This document shows, one piece after another, positions 1 to 11,990 of a stretch of DNA of 64,000 nucleotides (positions within the stretch are counted from its first letter, which is position 1; the number at the start of each line of letters is the position of its first letter). The notes beneath the pieces are model-generated. The model was not told the origin of the DNA and ran no database searches. It worked only from the letters and a program-made list of their open reading frames with translations. The translations under genes and the position numbers were made by a program. The DNA is taken from the NCBI GenBank assembly GCA_034440615.1, contig JAOTOM010004121.1, positions 129,001 through 193,000 on the forward strand, written 5' to 3'. The stretch comes from Ashinkailepas kermadecensis. Taxonomy: Eukaryota > Arthropoda > Thecostraca > Neolepadidae.

Positions 1-918
1 CATGCGTTTAAATATCCCTGAAGCAAAGAAATAGAGGCATAGATGTTTTTAATTACTTCCTTACCGCTGCAGGGCTTCATGCAGCAGGATCACGGTTCCC
101 AGCTTCTCCAAAAAGCGGAAATTGGCTGAAACTAAACGACGCGTTACTCTCCAACGCGGGAATGTGCCGCTAGAATGAAACAATATCCCAGCTAGGATGA
201 GCTTCGGCCTCCCACCGCTAGGTGGCAAAAGCCCGTCATTGGTCGGCGATTCCGGGGAGTTTCCTACCCGTTTACTGTTATCCGTGGTGCGGCTGATGAA
301 GCACCGATTGCCAAGTTTAACATTAGGCCTTTGTCGATGCATGACATGAATGAACTCAAAATTTGGCTCGGCAACACATCCTATTAGGACATTGAATCCT
401 TGCATGCAACACCCATACGGTTAATGCTCAACTTGTTCAAAGTTGGGGTCGCTACCCCTTGACCACCACACCCGGCTCAGTTTCTGCACCCTTGTCCCTC
501 ATCCTAGTAGGGAGGAGGAACAGGTTTCGGCGAACCAGTTTTCGTTACCTTTTTTTCAGCTCTGTAACAGGAAGATATTGTCCTCTGCTCCCTGCCATCA
601 TAACCTCACTACCACGTCCTCAATAATAATAAAAAAACAATTACCTTTAGCGTGCAAGAACCCTTATTGTAGTGAGGTAGTACCAAATATCCAGGAATTG
701 ATGCTATCTGGCTTCTACCGTGAGTCGCACCGCTTGAATCGATTAGTACTGCAGCGGATCATCTACAGCGCAGTAAGCAAACCATCGAGACGCCTCACGA
801 CTCATTGGATATATGACGTAATTCTGCTAGTATGACGTTGGCAGAATGAAACATGACGTCGGATTCTGTCGCAATCCGCCGCCGCCTGCTACATTCTGCC
901 GCCGACGCTGCGAACGCC
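1..918. other. Unassigned region, no supported gene
   Basis: I see no recognisable gene here. The minus strand is open from an ATG at 405 to a stop at 61 (about 114 codons). The translation has no motif I recognise and no splice or promoter context, so I do not call it. A plus-strand frame at 443-835 also lacks recognisable content. Confidence 0.5.
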
Positions 919-1262
919 GGCGGCGCGTACTGCGTACATCGCCAACTGTAATTGTCCGGCGTGTATGTGTAGTTCCGGCGGCGCGTACCGCGTACACCGC
1001 CAACTGTAATTGTACGGCGTGTGTGTGTAGGTGCGTACTGCGTACATCGCCAACTGTAGTTGTCCGGCGTGTGTGTGTAGTGCCGGCGGCGCGTACTGCG
1101 TACATCGCTGTCTGTAATTGTCCGGCGTGTGTGTGTAGGTGTCGGCAGTGCGTATTGCGTACATCACCAACTGTAATTGTCCGGCGTGTGTGTGTGTGTA
1201 GTGCCGGCGGCATGCACTGCATACATCGCCAACTGTAATTGTCCGGCGTGTGTGTGAAAGTG
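919..1262. repeat. Minisatellite, about 55-62 bp unit, ~6 copies
   Basis: Six successive units share GTACTGCGTACATCGCC, then AACTGTAATTGTCCGGCG, then a (GT)n stretch of varying length. Unit length varies mainly through this internal GT tract. Units start near 921, 978, 1031, 1087, 1145 and 1207. Both strands stay open in some frames because the unit is poor in stop codons, so these frames are not evidence of a gene. Confidence 0.9.
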
Positions 1263-1689
1263 TGGCGGCGAGAGCTGCACGCGACAGCTGCAGCGCACCC
1301 AGACGAGCTTGTCAGCGCGCTATCTGCACTGAAGCTTCACAAGTCTCTGTAGCAGGCCCCAGCCACGCATTCGCGAGGAGCGCCGCTTTGTCTCACCTCG
1401 CTCTGCGTTCCTCGCACCGGTCGATGCGAAACTTCGGTGTGGAAAGAAACAGGTGGATGTTGCCAGCCTGGCCAGGTGGCAGCTGGCCATTGATCAACAG
1501 CGGGAGCTGTGCATGCAGCACTTTAGCACAGAAAAGGCCACTTCAGTGGCAACTATTCCAGAAAAAGATATGTTGATATGTACTCACATTTCCAGGTGAT
1601 ATGTTCCAATACGAGATGCGCGTTTCAGCTGGACATTACTTCCGTCTTAACGCGTGAGGCATGCATGGATGTAAACAGGAATCAGTGAA
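1263..1689. other. Unassigned region
   Basis: GC-rich sequence at 1263-1420 gives way to average composition. I see no gene, no repeat array and no RNA gene before the SINE that follows. Confidence 0.4.
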
Positions 1690-1854
1690 GAGGCGTCGGT
1701 AGCTAAGTGGGTAGTATGAGCGTCTGGCGTGCCAAAGGCACGGGGTTCGATTTCCCACGGTGCCCGCCCTCCCTGGCAGGATGGGAGGCAGGCGACGCTA
1801 TGTGGCTACAGCTGCTGAGTGCGTCGTGAAACTACAACCAATAACGACAAACAA
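1690..1854 (+). mobile_element. tRNA-derived SINE (SINE-1)
   Basis: The 5' part is tRNA-like: an A box TAGCTAAGTGG at 1700-1710 and a B box GGTTCGATTTC at 1744-1754, 44 bp apart, the spacing of an RNA polymerase III type 2 internal promoter. The 3' end (GGTGCCC-type) could pair with a degraded GGGCGCC-type acceptor strand. A non-tRNA 3' domain follows (GGCGACGCTATGTGGC, then a segment ending CAACCAATAAC) and is shared with the SINE at 44088-44254. Imperfect flanking repeats (GGAATCAGTGAA at 1678-1689 and GGGATCAGGGAA at 1855-1866, 10 of 12 matching) look like an aged target-site duplication. A true tRNA gene is unlikely, because the anticodon arm does not fold cleanly and the 3' domain is attached. 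Confidence 0.75.
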
Positions 1855-1866
1855 GGGATCAGGGAA

Positions 1867-3492
1867 ACTACACCATTCTCCCATTCTGAGTCATTGTAGG
1901 CCATGCAGGTAAGGCCTTCAATCTGATTGTAGTCAACTGGATTACATACAAGTTTGATGATGTCGGGAAATTGGGAAGGAAATAGTGGAAGGAATCAACT
2001 CAAGCTACGCATGCATGTGTTTCACTTTGAGGATGCCTGCAAGTATGAGGTTGAGTCAATCCGCTATGCAATCCGTGTTCGTTTATTTTCACCAAACTAT
2101 ATCCTATTCGCTCCGCTATCTAACCCAAGCGGATATCAGTACAGGTATCCAACCCGTGTTATTCTTTAGAACCTACCTACAATTCAGCATCAGAGACGTC
2201 GTAAACATAACTTTAAGTTAATTGTCAAAAACTCTGTTCCCACCATGGTAGGTTAAGCAGATCACCTGCTAAGCAATTTCTAGGGAAGTAATCTTTGCCA
2301 TTTTAAAAAGTGTATACGATGCTGACAACCTATGAATAAGCTAAGACAACACACACAAACTTGCTAATTGTATGAACAAGCATAGCACATTCCAGTGTCA
2401 GGCACAAGAATCTGCTAGACATGTGCCCATTGCGCATGCCTGTTGCCAACTGCAATAGGCCGTCGAGAACCCAACTATCAAAGGACCTCTATGGATTTAA
2501 AGGGATAGTGTAGGGTAGTTCTTGACCCCTGGCGTGTGATAGTCTAATAGGACCGTCGTGAACCGCAATTAACCCGACGTGGAGAAGCGTAAGACTTGGC
2601 GTTATACTTTGACTTATAACGAATAGCGCGAAGCCGAAAATATGATAAGTGCTGACAGCAATTTAGCGGGCGTCTACAACACCTAATCCAGCGAGTACAG
2701 ACTACCTCGTCCATACGTAAGCGCCGAGAGAACCGTGTCTCTGCGTCGGTGTATTAACCATCCGTCTCCTGTTAACTGACCACATTTAAAACATCGCCCT
2801 CCGAGCCGACAGGTGGCTCCGCCTCGCGGCCGCGCGCCCGGCGGCGCGATTGGTGGGCCGACACAGCCGCCCGTCCACCATTGGCAATACGTCATGCGTC
2901 ACGCCTACTTCCAGAATGGCCGCGGGAGTGACTCAGGGTTACTCATACGTATGTTGCGTGCAGAAGGTACATACCGGCTGTCCTAATCTTATCTACTGCG
3001 GATGTAAGTTGGTACACTTAGCCACAACTGTCGATAACAGTCATCTGGATGAATCACACTGCATTCCTTTCGGCGCGGCCAGAAACATGACTAATCCAGA
3101 ACTACGTTACAATAGCCGCGGTGGCTGTGGCGGTTGTGTTCACTCTCGATACAGCCAGTGCGAGCGGCTGTGAACGTGACACGCAGTTATCACAACATAG
3201 CTCGAATGATTGCTGAAGCATAGTTCACGGCAAGACGAAGGCAAATATATAAACAATGCAAGTCTGAGTTGTATGCTTGTGTACGTGAGCACGCAAATGC
3301 ATGGTAGGGATGTCTGCAAATGTGTGATTTATCTTCTTTAATTGTTCATTTATTGTTCACCTCACTTCGCTGTGTCATTCACTTTCACTTCATTATATTC
3401 CAGCGGCGAATCTAGGAATTGTCACGGGGCATTGTGTATGGAAGAGCCCAATTTCTTCGGAGGGGTGTCACTACGAATGTACCTGGAGGGAC
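1867..3492. other. Unassigned region
   Basis: AT-rich to about 2700, then a GC-rich CpG-containing patch at 2770-2930, then mixed sequence. Short open frames in the patch have no recognisable motif. I see no repeat array or RNA gene. Confidence 0.4.
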
Positions 3493-3720
3493 GCCTCTGA
3501 CTGAAACATTCGAGAGGGTTCACTTGAGGGTTCACTGCATGGGCACCCTTTTCTTTCAAAGGGTACCTCTGGCTGAATGGAAAAATAATGAAAGGGGGTG
3601 GGATTGCACTCAATCACACTGAAGGGGAGTCTTTTTCTTTCAAGGGGCGCCTCCGGCTGAGAAATTCTATGGAAATATATTCGAGCACACTGGGCGCCAT
3701 TTTTCTCAGAGAACAATTCT
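3493..3720. repeat. Diverged tandem triplication, ~85-bp unit
   Basis: Three diverged blocks each carry CCTCTGGCTGA-like and TTTCTTTCAAGGGG-like segments: CCTCTGACTGAA near 3495, ACCTCTGGCTGAA near 3565 and GCCTCCGGCTGA near 3650. Short open frames in all frames of this stretch follow from the repeat. Confidence 0.55.
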
Positions 3721-5757
3721 ATGGCTGAACAATTCTAGGGGTTTCACCCAGGCCTTCCCGGAGGAAAGCCTTTTCCCGGCCAGAAGGGCGCAACCTTCTA
3801 TGAGGAGTGGCACATGCCCCAGTGCTTCCCCTGTATCCGCCCCTGCTATGTTCACCATCACGTTCTCAGTTTTGCTTCCCCACAATAATGCAAATATTGT
3901 AGAATCCATTAAATATCAACCAGAGCCCCGGTATCTCTGGATTGTATTATGGTACACCTGGCAAGTAATGTTCATGTTCGCAATAATTATCCTCAATATA
4001 TATATTTGTAGCGCTTCGATCTGGTTGGAGCTTGCACCTGTGAGTGTGTTAGAAGCGATTTATGGAACAGCATTACGGATGTAATGCTGTGCAATATCCC
4101 TGGTTAGTTGTCCATTCCGTTCCGCAAATGGCCTCCAGATTTCACACGGAACCCTATAAAATGTTCCACTCTCAGAACCTCCTACATACTTGAGAGCCTT
4201 TTATTTAGTTTGTCAGTTAATCCCCTACAATCGCTTTCGCTATGAGTCATTGATGAACATCATCATCCATTGTGGTCGGCAGGCTCCAGGGGATGCTATA
4301 TGTTGCATTTTCAGCAATGCGTTATTAAACATCATGTTCTACAGAAAAGCATGCATTTTGAAAGAAAATAAATTGGGTTAATTTTTGGCTTGCATTGACC
4401 CCGAATTATGAGATGTAGACGGTGCTTGCATCGCGAAAGCCACAAAGACCAATATGGCAGCTATTGATATGCTTCCTATAGTACAGTGGATGCATTTTCA
4501 GGCCGCACCTCCTCTTCAGACCGGCCCCACACCCGCTGAAAAAAATTGATGTTGCTAAGCAATCGGCTATGAGCTATGGGATACAAATATGTCCAGTCAG
4601 CTTTTTGATGACTGCAGATTATCGGCTCGAGTAGATTGAGAAGCAAGCGCAGAGAAAACAACATGATTCAGGATGGCTGGGACAAGGCGAGTTGGTACCT
4701 CCGTTAGAGAACCAATCTCAAGTGACACGGGAAACTTCAACCTCACAAGCTATTGCTCAGCAATGTGACACTGCGAAACACGGCAGGGTTTCACAATTAA
4801 CCACATCATCGCAGTCCAACACATCAATCTCTCCCGCCCCCGCCGTGGCGTTTGCAGCCCGTCTCTGCACCACCCGAGCTGCTCCCTCCCCATCCCCCCC
4901 CCTCCCATCTCGGCCAGGGTCGGCCGCCCATGACGACGGCCGGCGCTGCGTCGGCCACGCGTAGTGCGGCCGTTCGCTCCGCAGTTAAATCGGCTCCATT
5001 CAATATCCGTCCATGTCGGCGCCAGACGCCTGCGTTCGGTCGAGCGGGTGTGACGAGCGACCGCGGCGCCGCCTGTCGGGTTGCATCTGAAATGCCGCCA
5101 GTCGATGACGGAGCTGCCTTATGCAGCACGACCGGCGCTTACTAAACGCTGCGTTGGGTTGTCTGCGGGCTTCGTCCTCGCCACGCTGGTAAATTGCTTC
5201 CAGCCTCACGTCGTCGCACGCGGGGATGCTGCCAGCGGGAAACGTGGGACTGTTCGGCCTATGCAAGACCGCCTGACTGTACGACTGTTGCACCCGGACT
5301 ACTGGTCCGCACCCGAAATGTCACGGGAGTGGGGTGAACCGGGACTAAAGAGCCACGGGTGAGATATTTCTAGCGGACAGCTAGACAATTAATCTGGCAA
5401 AGCCACAGATATTCCACCGCGTAGGATCAGCGAATTGACCTCGAATGGATTCAACTTTGACGTCCAAATTACGTTGCTGTGCATAAACAGCCATTCAACC
5501 AAAACGGCACAAGCATTAACACATGACTAGCAAGGGACTAACACCATCATTGAGCCGAGTACGTTGAACTCACCGCCACGCCAAACGTACACCCATGTTG
5601 AGTGCAGACTGTCCAAGAAGAGGAAGCAAATCGCGCCTCGCCGTCATGTTCCGCTTTTTACAAGATATTTAAATGTGAGAGGTCACGGGTTCCGGTCCGG
5701 CTCGGCGTCCATCACCGGTGTTACCGTGAACTGCGGAACAGCAGGGGCGAGCCGACC
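3721..5757. other. Unassigned region with a GC-rich patch
   Basis: No gene recognised. At 4830-5330 the sequence is GC- and CpG-rich with open frames on both strands (90-101 codons), as expected from composition alone. It could be a CpG-rich promoter remnant, but I see no downstream exon. Confidence 0.35.
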
Positions 5758-6003
5758 GGACTGGACGAGCAGGCTGATTGGCTGCCGACCGGAGTGAGTG
5801 GGCAAGTTGATTGGCTGTCGACAGGACTGAGCGGGTCGTTGATTGGTTGTCGACAGGACTGGCTGGGACGTTGATTGGTTGCCGACCGGACTAGGCCGTT
5901 GATTGGCTGTCGACAGGACTGGGCCGGTCGTTTATTGGTTGTCGACCGGACTGGGCCGTTGATTGGCCGTCGACAGAACTGGCTTGGTTTCCGACCGGAC
6001 AGG
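5758..6003. repeat. Minisatellite, ~28-35 bp unit, ~8 copies
   Basis: The core CCGTTGATTGGCTGTCGAC is repeated with substitutions and small length changes, each unit starting GGACTG and carrying a TTGATTGG block. The minus-strand open frame across it (5721-6167) has a periodic peptide and is a repeat artefact. Confidence 0.9.
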
Positions 6004-6456
6004 CGCGGCCACGGATTGCTGGCCTGCTGGTGCCAGTGACCCGGGGCAGGAGAGAACGGCGCTCCATCATTATCTCTACTGGTTCTGTCGTTGGCTTTGG
6101 AGTGGGGGGGCATTGCAGAGGAAAGGTGTCCGTATCCCAGTCGAGAGGTTTTGGGCCTGGGTTTCACCTATCGCTGGTTCTCGCCCGTTTCCGGGACCAA
6201 TCGGCGTGAGAGAGTGGCGACGATATATTACCTAAATCAGTCGACGCTCCGTGACACCAACAACCACCGTTCTGACGTCGGCATTCACCCCGGTAGACTG
6301 CGTGCTCTGTACGTCCAAACTATCGACTGCACGAAGTGCCATAGCTCTGAGTCATTGCAGTGCTCGTTTTGCCAATCTCGTCATCATCATCGTGTATAAA
6401 TGTCGATGTGTGCTGTGTGCGATTTTATCTATAAGTGTTCGTTGTTGGCGGTCTTT
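6004..6456. other. Unassigned region
   Basis: No gene or array recognised between the minisatellite and the left inverted-repeat arm. A few short open frames lack motifs. Confidence 0.4.
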
Positions 6457-6685
6457 GTTTTTGGTTGCTGTTTTCCTGATACTGGATTTCTGATTTTCTC
6501 CACGGTGTGGGTGTGGTTTCATTTGTGTTCGTCACTTCACGTGGGCGTTATTTCCTCATTCCAGATTGAGTGAAAGTGTTGACGTCTTATTCCATCGTTA
6601 ACAGAACTGATCCACCCATGGTGGGAGGCGCAAACCCAAAAATAGCGCAATATCAATTCACTGATACTGGGCTTGACGAATGGGA
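6457..6685 (+). repeat. Dispersed repeat, left arm of an inverted pair
   Basis: This ~230-bp segment is clearly similar, in inverse orientation, to 9068-9292. Shared blocks include GTTGACGTCTTATTCCATC, AACAGAACTGATCCACCCATG, TCAATTCACTGATACTGGG and a TTTTCATTT/GGTTGCTGTTTTCCTG start. Similarity stops abruptly outside these limits, so this is a repeat family in two opposite copies rather than one long palindrome. Each copy has an ATG in the CCACCCATGG block, and the arms might be 5' ends of one retroelement family. That is inference. Confidence 0.75.
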
Positions 6686-8227
6686 TGTACTAGAGCACAT
6701 ATAAGCGCATCCTCAGGTTATTCACACACATATTTAGAATTACCATTCATTCAGACGGGAATAAAATATTTTTTTGGGGAGAAGAAGGCGGTTTTGTTTA
6801 TGTCAGATCTTTCTCGGTAGAACAAAACCCAGTGGCAGATGGGGAAAACTAGCCAAAACAAAATATTTACGAGGATAAAACGTTCAGGTAAGGCCTCACC
6901 ACACACTGAACAAAAATTAAGGAAGAGTATATGCAGGGGATTTAGTTGAATTTGAGGAAATATACCGGAGTGGCTCGAGGAGTTCGGAATTCTTGAAGTA
7001 AAACGGATATAAAAGAAGGTGGAGGGAAGTGAGGTAGCTTCACCTCCGCTGAGCTTCACTTTCTGTAAACCAGTAGCACCAAAAGATCTCCAACTGGACT
7101 AAAGCATCTGGAAAGAAGACACGGATCTTACCTCTTCCCAGATCTGTTAAATATGGAAAGTATTGTCATGGTGCTCGATGTTGTACGGAGTGCTTGGTAC
7201 ATAATCAAGGCGCTTGAATTGTGCAGCAAAAAAAGATACAGACAAAGATGTGGGTTGATGTCTCCATCGTGATGACCTTCATTCTTGCCTGGGAAAAATT
7301 GTGAACGGCAGTCGAAAGAACAAAGCAAAAACATGTGGCACGAAACACAAGCAAGATGTGCCCTTTCCACAGGCTTTTTCAAGAATTCGAGAAGACACAA
7401 GGACAAAGCTAGATGCCACAGCCGTGGTCATCAATGATAAGTGTACTGAACACACCACAAAACACGTCAAAGGGAATACATCTGGGAAAACAAAATCAGT
7501 GCTTTCGTGGACCAAATGTATAAGTTCCCAGAAATTATGACAGTCATGCAAATATTGAAGAGTTCCGCAGTACATAAGGAGTATTTGCAGATGCAGCGAC
7601 TGGTATTGAGCCAACCGTCCAGGAGGTTGAACTGAGTGTTCCGGTCTCGGAGTCATGTCACTGGGTTGACGTATTATGACCCTTAGCGAACTCAGCATTG
7701 CCGAAAATGGAGATATCACAAAGGATATGAGTTCTAGGCTACATTGGCTTGTCAATGACATATTTCCTGTATTTTTAATATGCATAATTCGAAAGCTGGT
7801 TTTCAAGCCTCACTCTGATCTGACCTGACCTATTCTGTCGTGACCCGTTTTCGCTATGCTCAAGTTAACTGTATTCATCTATATTCAGTCTTGAAAAGCA
7901 ATGTTGAAAAACACATGCACTATGCTTTTTTAATCCTTTTGCAGGGAATTAAGTCAGAGTCCTTATATTGATCAAATAGGACATCTGGCGGCCTCATTTT
8001 CAGTTAAAATGGAAATCCAAAGTATGCTTCGGTAGTATGTTATCCATGAGTACAGCTTTGAAACGGTGCATTTACTCCTAGCATATGTAGATCGGAAGTT
8101 AGAGGGAGGGGCTTTCAAGACCCCCTCCCCCCCCCTCCGTCCCGAAGAGGTGGATTCGCCTGTCGGCCCGGCGAGAGTTGACTATCTACTAAGAATAGAA
8201 TGTAAAACATAGAATGCGCGTTGCGGC
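6686..8227. other. Unassigned spacer between inverted arms
   Basis: No confident gene. Plus-strand frames at 7080-7540 contain coding-looking stretches broken by stops and frame changes. A minus-strand frame at 7279-7806 (175 codons) is hydrophobic and unrecognised. I could not tie either to a transposase or host family. The 3' part carries a C-run (8126-8138). Confidence 0.35.
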
Positions 8228-8591
8228 TGAACCGTCCACCGGCAGCGCTAGGCCGTCCACCGGCAATGGCAGATCATCCGCCGGCAGCGCTGGACCGTCC
8301 ACCGGCAATGGCAGATCATCCGCCGGCAGCGCTGGGCCGTTCACCGGCAGCGCTGCACCGTCCACCGGCAATGGCAGATCATCCGCCGGCAGCGCTAGAC
8401 TGTCCGCCAGCAGCACTGGACCGTCCACCGGCAATGGCAGATCATCCGCCGGCAGCGCTAGACTGTCCGCCAGCAGCACTGGACCGTCCACCGGCAATGG
8501 CAGATCATCCGCCGGCAGCGCTGGGCCGTCCACCGGCAGCGCTGGGCCGTCCACCGGCAGCGCTGGACCGTCTGATGGACGCGGTGGACCG
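8228..8591. repeat. Minisatellite with 21-bp base unit and 42/63-bp higher order
   Basis: The base unit CCGTCCACCGGCAGCGCTGG (about 21 bp) alternates with a variant containing GGCAATGGCAGATCATCCG, giving 42-bp doublets. Doublet plus a diverged single unit (CTGTCCGCCAGCAGCACTGG) gives a 63-bp composite that recurs. Because 21 is divisible by 3 and the unit lacks stops, frames on both strands stay open for over 120 codons. These are not genes. Confidence 0.92.
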
Positions 8592-9067
8592 TAGCTTCCT
8601 TCAGAAGCTTCGTTGAGGCCTGGTCAGTGGTCCTAGGTGAGTTGTGCGCTTAGCGCGAGTATGCGGTCGAAGTCAACTTCATTAGGTCGTTGAATGTTGA
8701 TTCTACTGAATACAAACGGATGCTGCTGCCTGCCTCCACCGTCTTTTCGATTGCTGTTTGCCGATCGTTGAACTGGTTACGGCATTTGATGAGGATGCGC
8801 CAATGTGTATAGGATTTCATAGCTGATTCCGATAGAAAACTCTGACAAAAGCTTCAACACGTGGCTCGACTACCACAAACGGTCATGATTGGTTGTCAAT
8901 ATTTATGCTGCATGCAGACATCCACTCGGTCCGACACCGTAGGCTCTCACGACTGGGAGACTGGATGATGTGTCCAGAAATGAATGATACGGAATAGAAC
9001 ACAACGGCGGTGTGCTCTGCTTGCGAAGAAGCGCTAAGCTGGGACGCAGGGGTGTTGATTTATGTAC
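8592..9067. other. Unassigned region
   Basis: No gene recognised. A 73-codon minus-strand frame (8903-9124) begins at the ATG inside the right inverted arm. It could be the start of that repeat family's own reading frame, but I see no known motif. Confidence 0.35.
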
Positions 9068-9292
9068 TTTCGTCAAACCCAGTATCAGTGAATTGATATA
9101 GGGCTCTTTTTGGTTTGAGCCCACCCACCATGGGTGGATCAGTTCTGTTAATGATGGAATAAGACGTCAACAATTTCACTCAATCCGAAAAGAGGATATA
9201 ACGCTCACGTGAAATGACGGAGACAAATGAAATCACGCCCACACTGTGGCGGAAATCAGAAATGCAGTAGCAGGAAAACAGCAACCGAAAAC
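9068..9292 (-). repeat. Dispersed repeat, right arm of an inverted pair
   Basis: Inverse copy of 6457-6685, about 2.4 kb away. The segment with the GACGTCAAC and GGATCAGTTCTGTTAA blocks on the plus strand is the reverse complement of the left arm. Several substitutions and small indels separate the arms, so the duplication is old. Confidence 0.75.
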
Positions 9293-9816
9293 AGGCAAGT
9301 GCCCCCTCAATGTTAGCCTTGCCCCCAATAATTTAAACTGTTAAAATGGGACCATATGGAGTGTGCCCGCCCCCAATCCATTTGGGTTGCCTATTGAGTC
9401 CATGTATTGTGCCCCCTCCCCCAATAATTTTGAGAAATCAACATCTGTGCTGGTACCCCTGCTCTGGCACGGCGGGGTGTGCATATTTCGCATAGTCGTT
9501 ATGTGCAATGCACCACCTGGTTGTTGTGTATATTGACTTATTTTGTCCTCAAGTTCACGTTCCAGCAGCCAGTGGCTTGTCCTAATGATGTAGGTAGCCT
9601 GTTGTGTAATGCAAACCAAAGACAACGTTTACTCTCCAAGTCAAATGTGCCAAATACTCGATGAGCAGGCTCACAAGTATCGAGGCTCCTGCTCTTGTAG
9701 ATGGATTTTGTAGAGGTGGTTCTAGAACGCTCTTTGTCATAATATTATTGGAGGTATGTCAGGGTGCACGATGGTTTTCAGCATGGTACTGAAAAGGGCA
9801 CCCTGTTGTTATTGGT
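9293..9816. other. Unassigned region with C-rich near-duplicates
   Basis: TGCCCCCTC followed later by CCCCCAATAATTT occurs near 9300-9330 and again near 9410-9430, suggesting a small local duplication. I see no gene. Confidence 0.35.
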
Positions 9817-10030
9817 TCAAAATAGTAGTTAGAATTTAGAGTGACTATGTCACGGGAAATCTCTGTCGCAGATTTAATACCGGGCTTTTTCAAACTTGTC
9901 GAGAAATGTTTGCCTGCATGTCTCTGTTGATGTGCAGCTTCGACACATGCTGTACCAAAACGCCGGGCGGGTTTGGCTCAAATCTCTTCATATGTGATGG
10001 GCCGGTTCGGCGGACAGATTATACCGGTGG
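9817..10030 (+). repeat. Dispersed repeat family, uninterrupted copy
   Basis: This matches the two DNA pieces flanking the LINE at 12076-17727. The left block AAAATAGTAG...AGAGTGAC...GTCACG.GAAATCTC...GATTTAAT corresponds to 11989-12050. The right block CTTCGACACATGCTGTACC...GGGCGG...CATATGTGATGGGCC corresponds to 17810-17890. It therefore shows what the LINE's target looked like before insertion. The family itself is unknown to me and I see no open frame in it. Confidence 0.7.
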
Positions 10031-11354
10031 TTTCTTGTTGCGCGGGTCACGTGGGCACATGTCGCGTGCCGTCAACTGGGGTCATGTCGACATCAGTTAG
10101 CCAGGGCCACAGCATATACCACAAATCGCACGCATATGAAACTTCGTGGACACGCGCCCAATAAGGAACTGTGTGATTTTGTGGCCGACGGCCGGGTGCG
10201 CTGTATCATGCAACCGTCAGGCGCGTGCATCAGTTTTTAGTGGGGCACCTCCTTGCTGAGAGCAATGCGTACGAGGGTTATCAAATGTGTGAGCGAGTGG
10301 CCCGTTGTCGGGGTTTCCGAGCATGTGCAATTTGTAGGGGTGGGCGAAGCGTAGCGCGTGCCACGCCCTCAAGATTCGCTCGACACCCTCAATTCTGGCT
10401 CGGGCGTCTTCCGATGGAAAACGCAACTGCCACATATTGGCACCGGACTCGGTTCAGATCACAGGGAACGACGGATGTGTGACACCGCGTGAACTTCCAC
10501 GTTGTTGGCTACCCTTTGGGCACAATCTCGGTGCGATCGAGTCAACAAGTCACATGTGAACGATGCCGGTGTGATGGGAGAACAGGCTGCACCGAAATCC
10601 TCTGCCGTCAACTTGCTTAGCGTGCAAAACATGGATTTTTACATCGGTATATGGACAATTTCAGTACGCCGAATCGGCTAGGTTTCAACCGGCATAGCTC
10701 ACGATGCACAATGCAAACATTTTTGCCGCAAGTGGCACGTGCACGCAGGTGAGGGGTGTAAAGAAAAGGTGGCCGTTTTCGTCGTTTTTACGATTGGGTC
10801 TAGTGATGGAAAACGGCTTAAAGTGACGGTACGCCTGCATTACCAGGTTCTATGTACCGGCTACACTTTTCCAACCTGCCATCTGCTGTGCGTCAGTGGT
10901 CAGCCATCGTGATGAGAGTAACAAGTGTCGTGGCTCGTTCAACAGGCTCTGCTTCGCATCCAATTTACGTCCCTGCCAGGCCCCATTTTGGATGAAAAGT
11001 GTTAGGCACGCATAATCTCAACAGGTGTGATTCCCACGATATCTTTATATTTTCCCCATTGAAAACACATTTCCTACAATCAAGGCTGCCTTGAAGCATT
11101 ACCAAACATCATGTTCGGCTTTCTCAGCCAGCTCATTGCATCAATGGATGGTCGGGTTTGCTGGAGCCAACTTCACCGGCTGAATTATGTATGCGCATGT
11201 GCTACCACGCCAGTCAAGCTACCGTGGGAAGGATTTTAGGTGAATACAGATATAAGGTATATATAGGTATATACAGATATTGCACCGATGCAGCTGTGTT
11301 ATAAAGAGTATGAAAATGAAGTTGGAAAAGGGCAGTGCAAGTCAGATGAAATAA
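10031..11354. other. Unassigned region
   Basis: No gene, array or RNA gene recognised over about 1.3 kb. Short overlapping frames near 10217-10482 have no motif. Confidence 0.4.
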
Positions 11355-11490
11355 GGTCTGCTTAGGTCAGGTCAGGTCAGGTCATGTTAGGTTAGGTTGG
11401 GTTAGGTTAGGTTAGGCTTGGTTAGGTTAGGCTAGGCTAGGGTAGGTTATGTTAGGTTAGGTTAGGTCAAGCTAGTCAAGGTTAGCTTGG
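11355..11490 (+). repeat. Degenerate TTAGG-type tract
   Basis: GGTCAGGTCAGG is followed by runs of GGTTAGGTTAGG with variants (GGGTTAGG, GGCTAGG, GGTCAAG). The 5-bp periodicity resembles the arthropod telomere repeat, here as a degenerate interstitial tract rather than a chromosome end. A related tract lies at 60685-60770. Confidence 0.75.
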
Positions 11491-11640
11491 CCAAATGTAG
11501 ACTCGCCAATTTTGTGTTAACTGAGTTCAAACCAGCTTGGAATAGTAGCGGTCAGGATTGATTTTGAACACACAAACATTCTGGATGGTTGGTGTAGTAG
11601 GGCAACGCATAAATAATAGTATGAATAAGGCACTTGGATG

Positions 11641-11990
11641 CAGCATTCATCAGGCGCACTTGCAATGGTATCATCTGGCGACAATGGCCAACTAGGTGTA
11701 CCCCGGTGCAGTATTCAACCGGTGCGCTCCGGTACAGCGTTCAACAGGCGCACTTGTACTAATGCCATCTAGCGTGAATAGAATACATATGTGAACCCCG
11801 GTGCAGCATTCGCCAGGCGAAGTTGCGCTGCTGCATCTGGCGACAATAGTTAACAAGGTGCACCCCGGTGCAGCATTGAACAGGCGCACTTTCACTAGTG
11901 TCATCTGGCGTTTCCAGCATAAATAGGTGCATTCCGGTACAGCATCCAACAGGCGTACTTGTACATACCAGTGCCATCTATCGATTATTT
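11641..11990. repeat. Minisatellite, ~68-bp unit, ~5 copies
   Basis: The phrase CAGCATTCAACAGGCGCACTTG recurs with changes at 11641, 11709, 11735, 11804, 11871 and 11940, so the spacing is 67-69 bp apart from one 26-bp partial unit. Each unit also carries GCCATCTGGCG and, in most, CCCCGGTGCAGC. The minus-strand frames across it are periodic artefacts. Confidence 0.9.

Noticed and set aside
61..405. 114-codon minus-strand ORF at the window start
   Set aside because: No recognisable domain, family or splice context; kept only as a note.
1690..1775. Functional tRNA gene
   Set aside because: A and B boxes are good, but the anticodon arm does not fold cleanly, acceptor pairing is degraded, and a SINE 3' domain is attached.
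7080..7540. pogo/Tigger-like transposase fragment
   Set aside because: One stretch (VLDVVRSAWYIIKALELCSKK) is loosely reminiscent of such proteins, but upstream catalytic motifs are absent and frames are broken.
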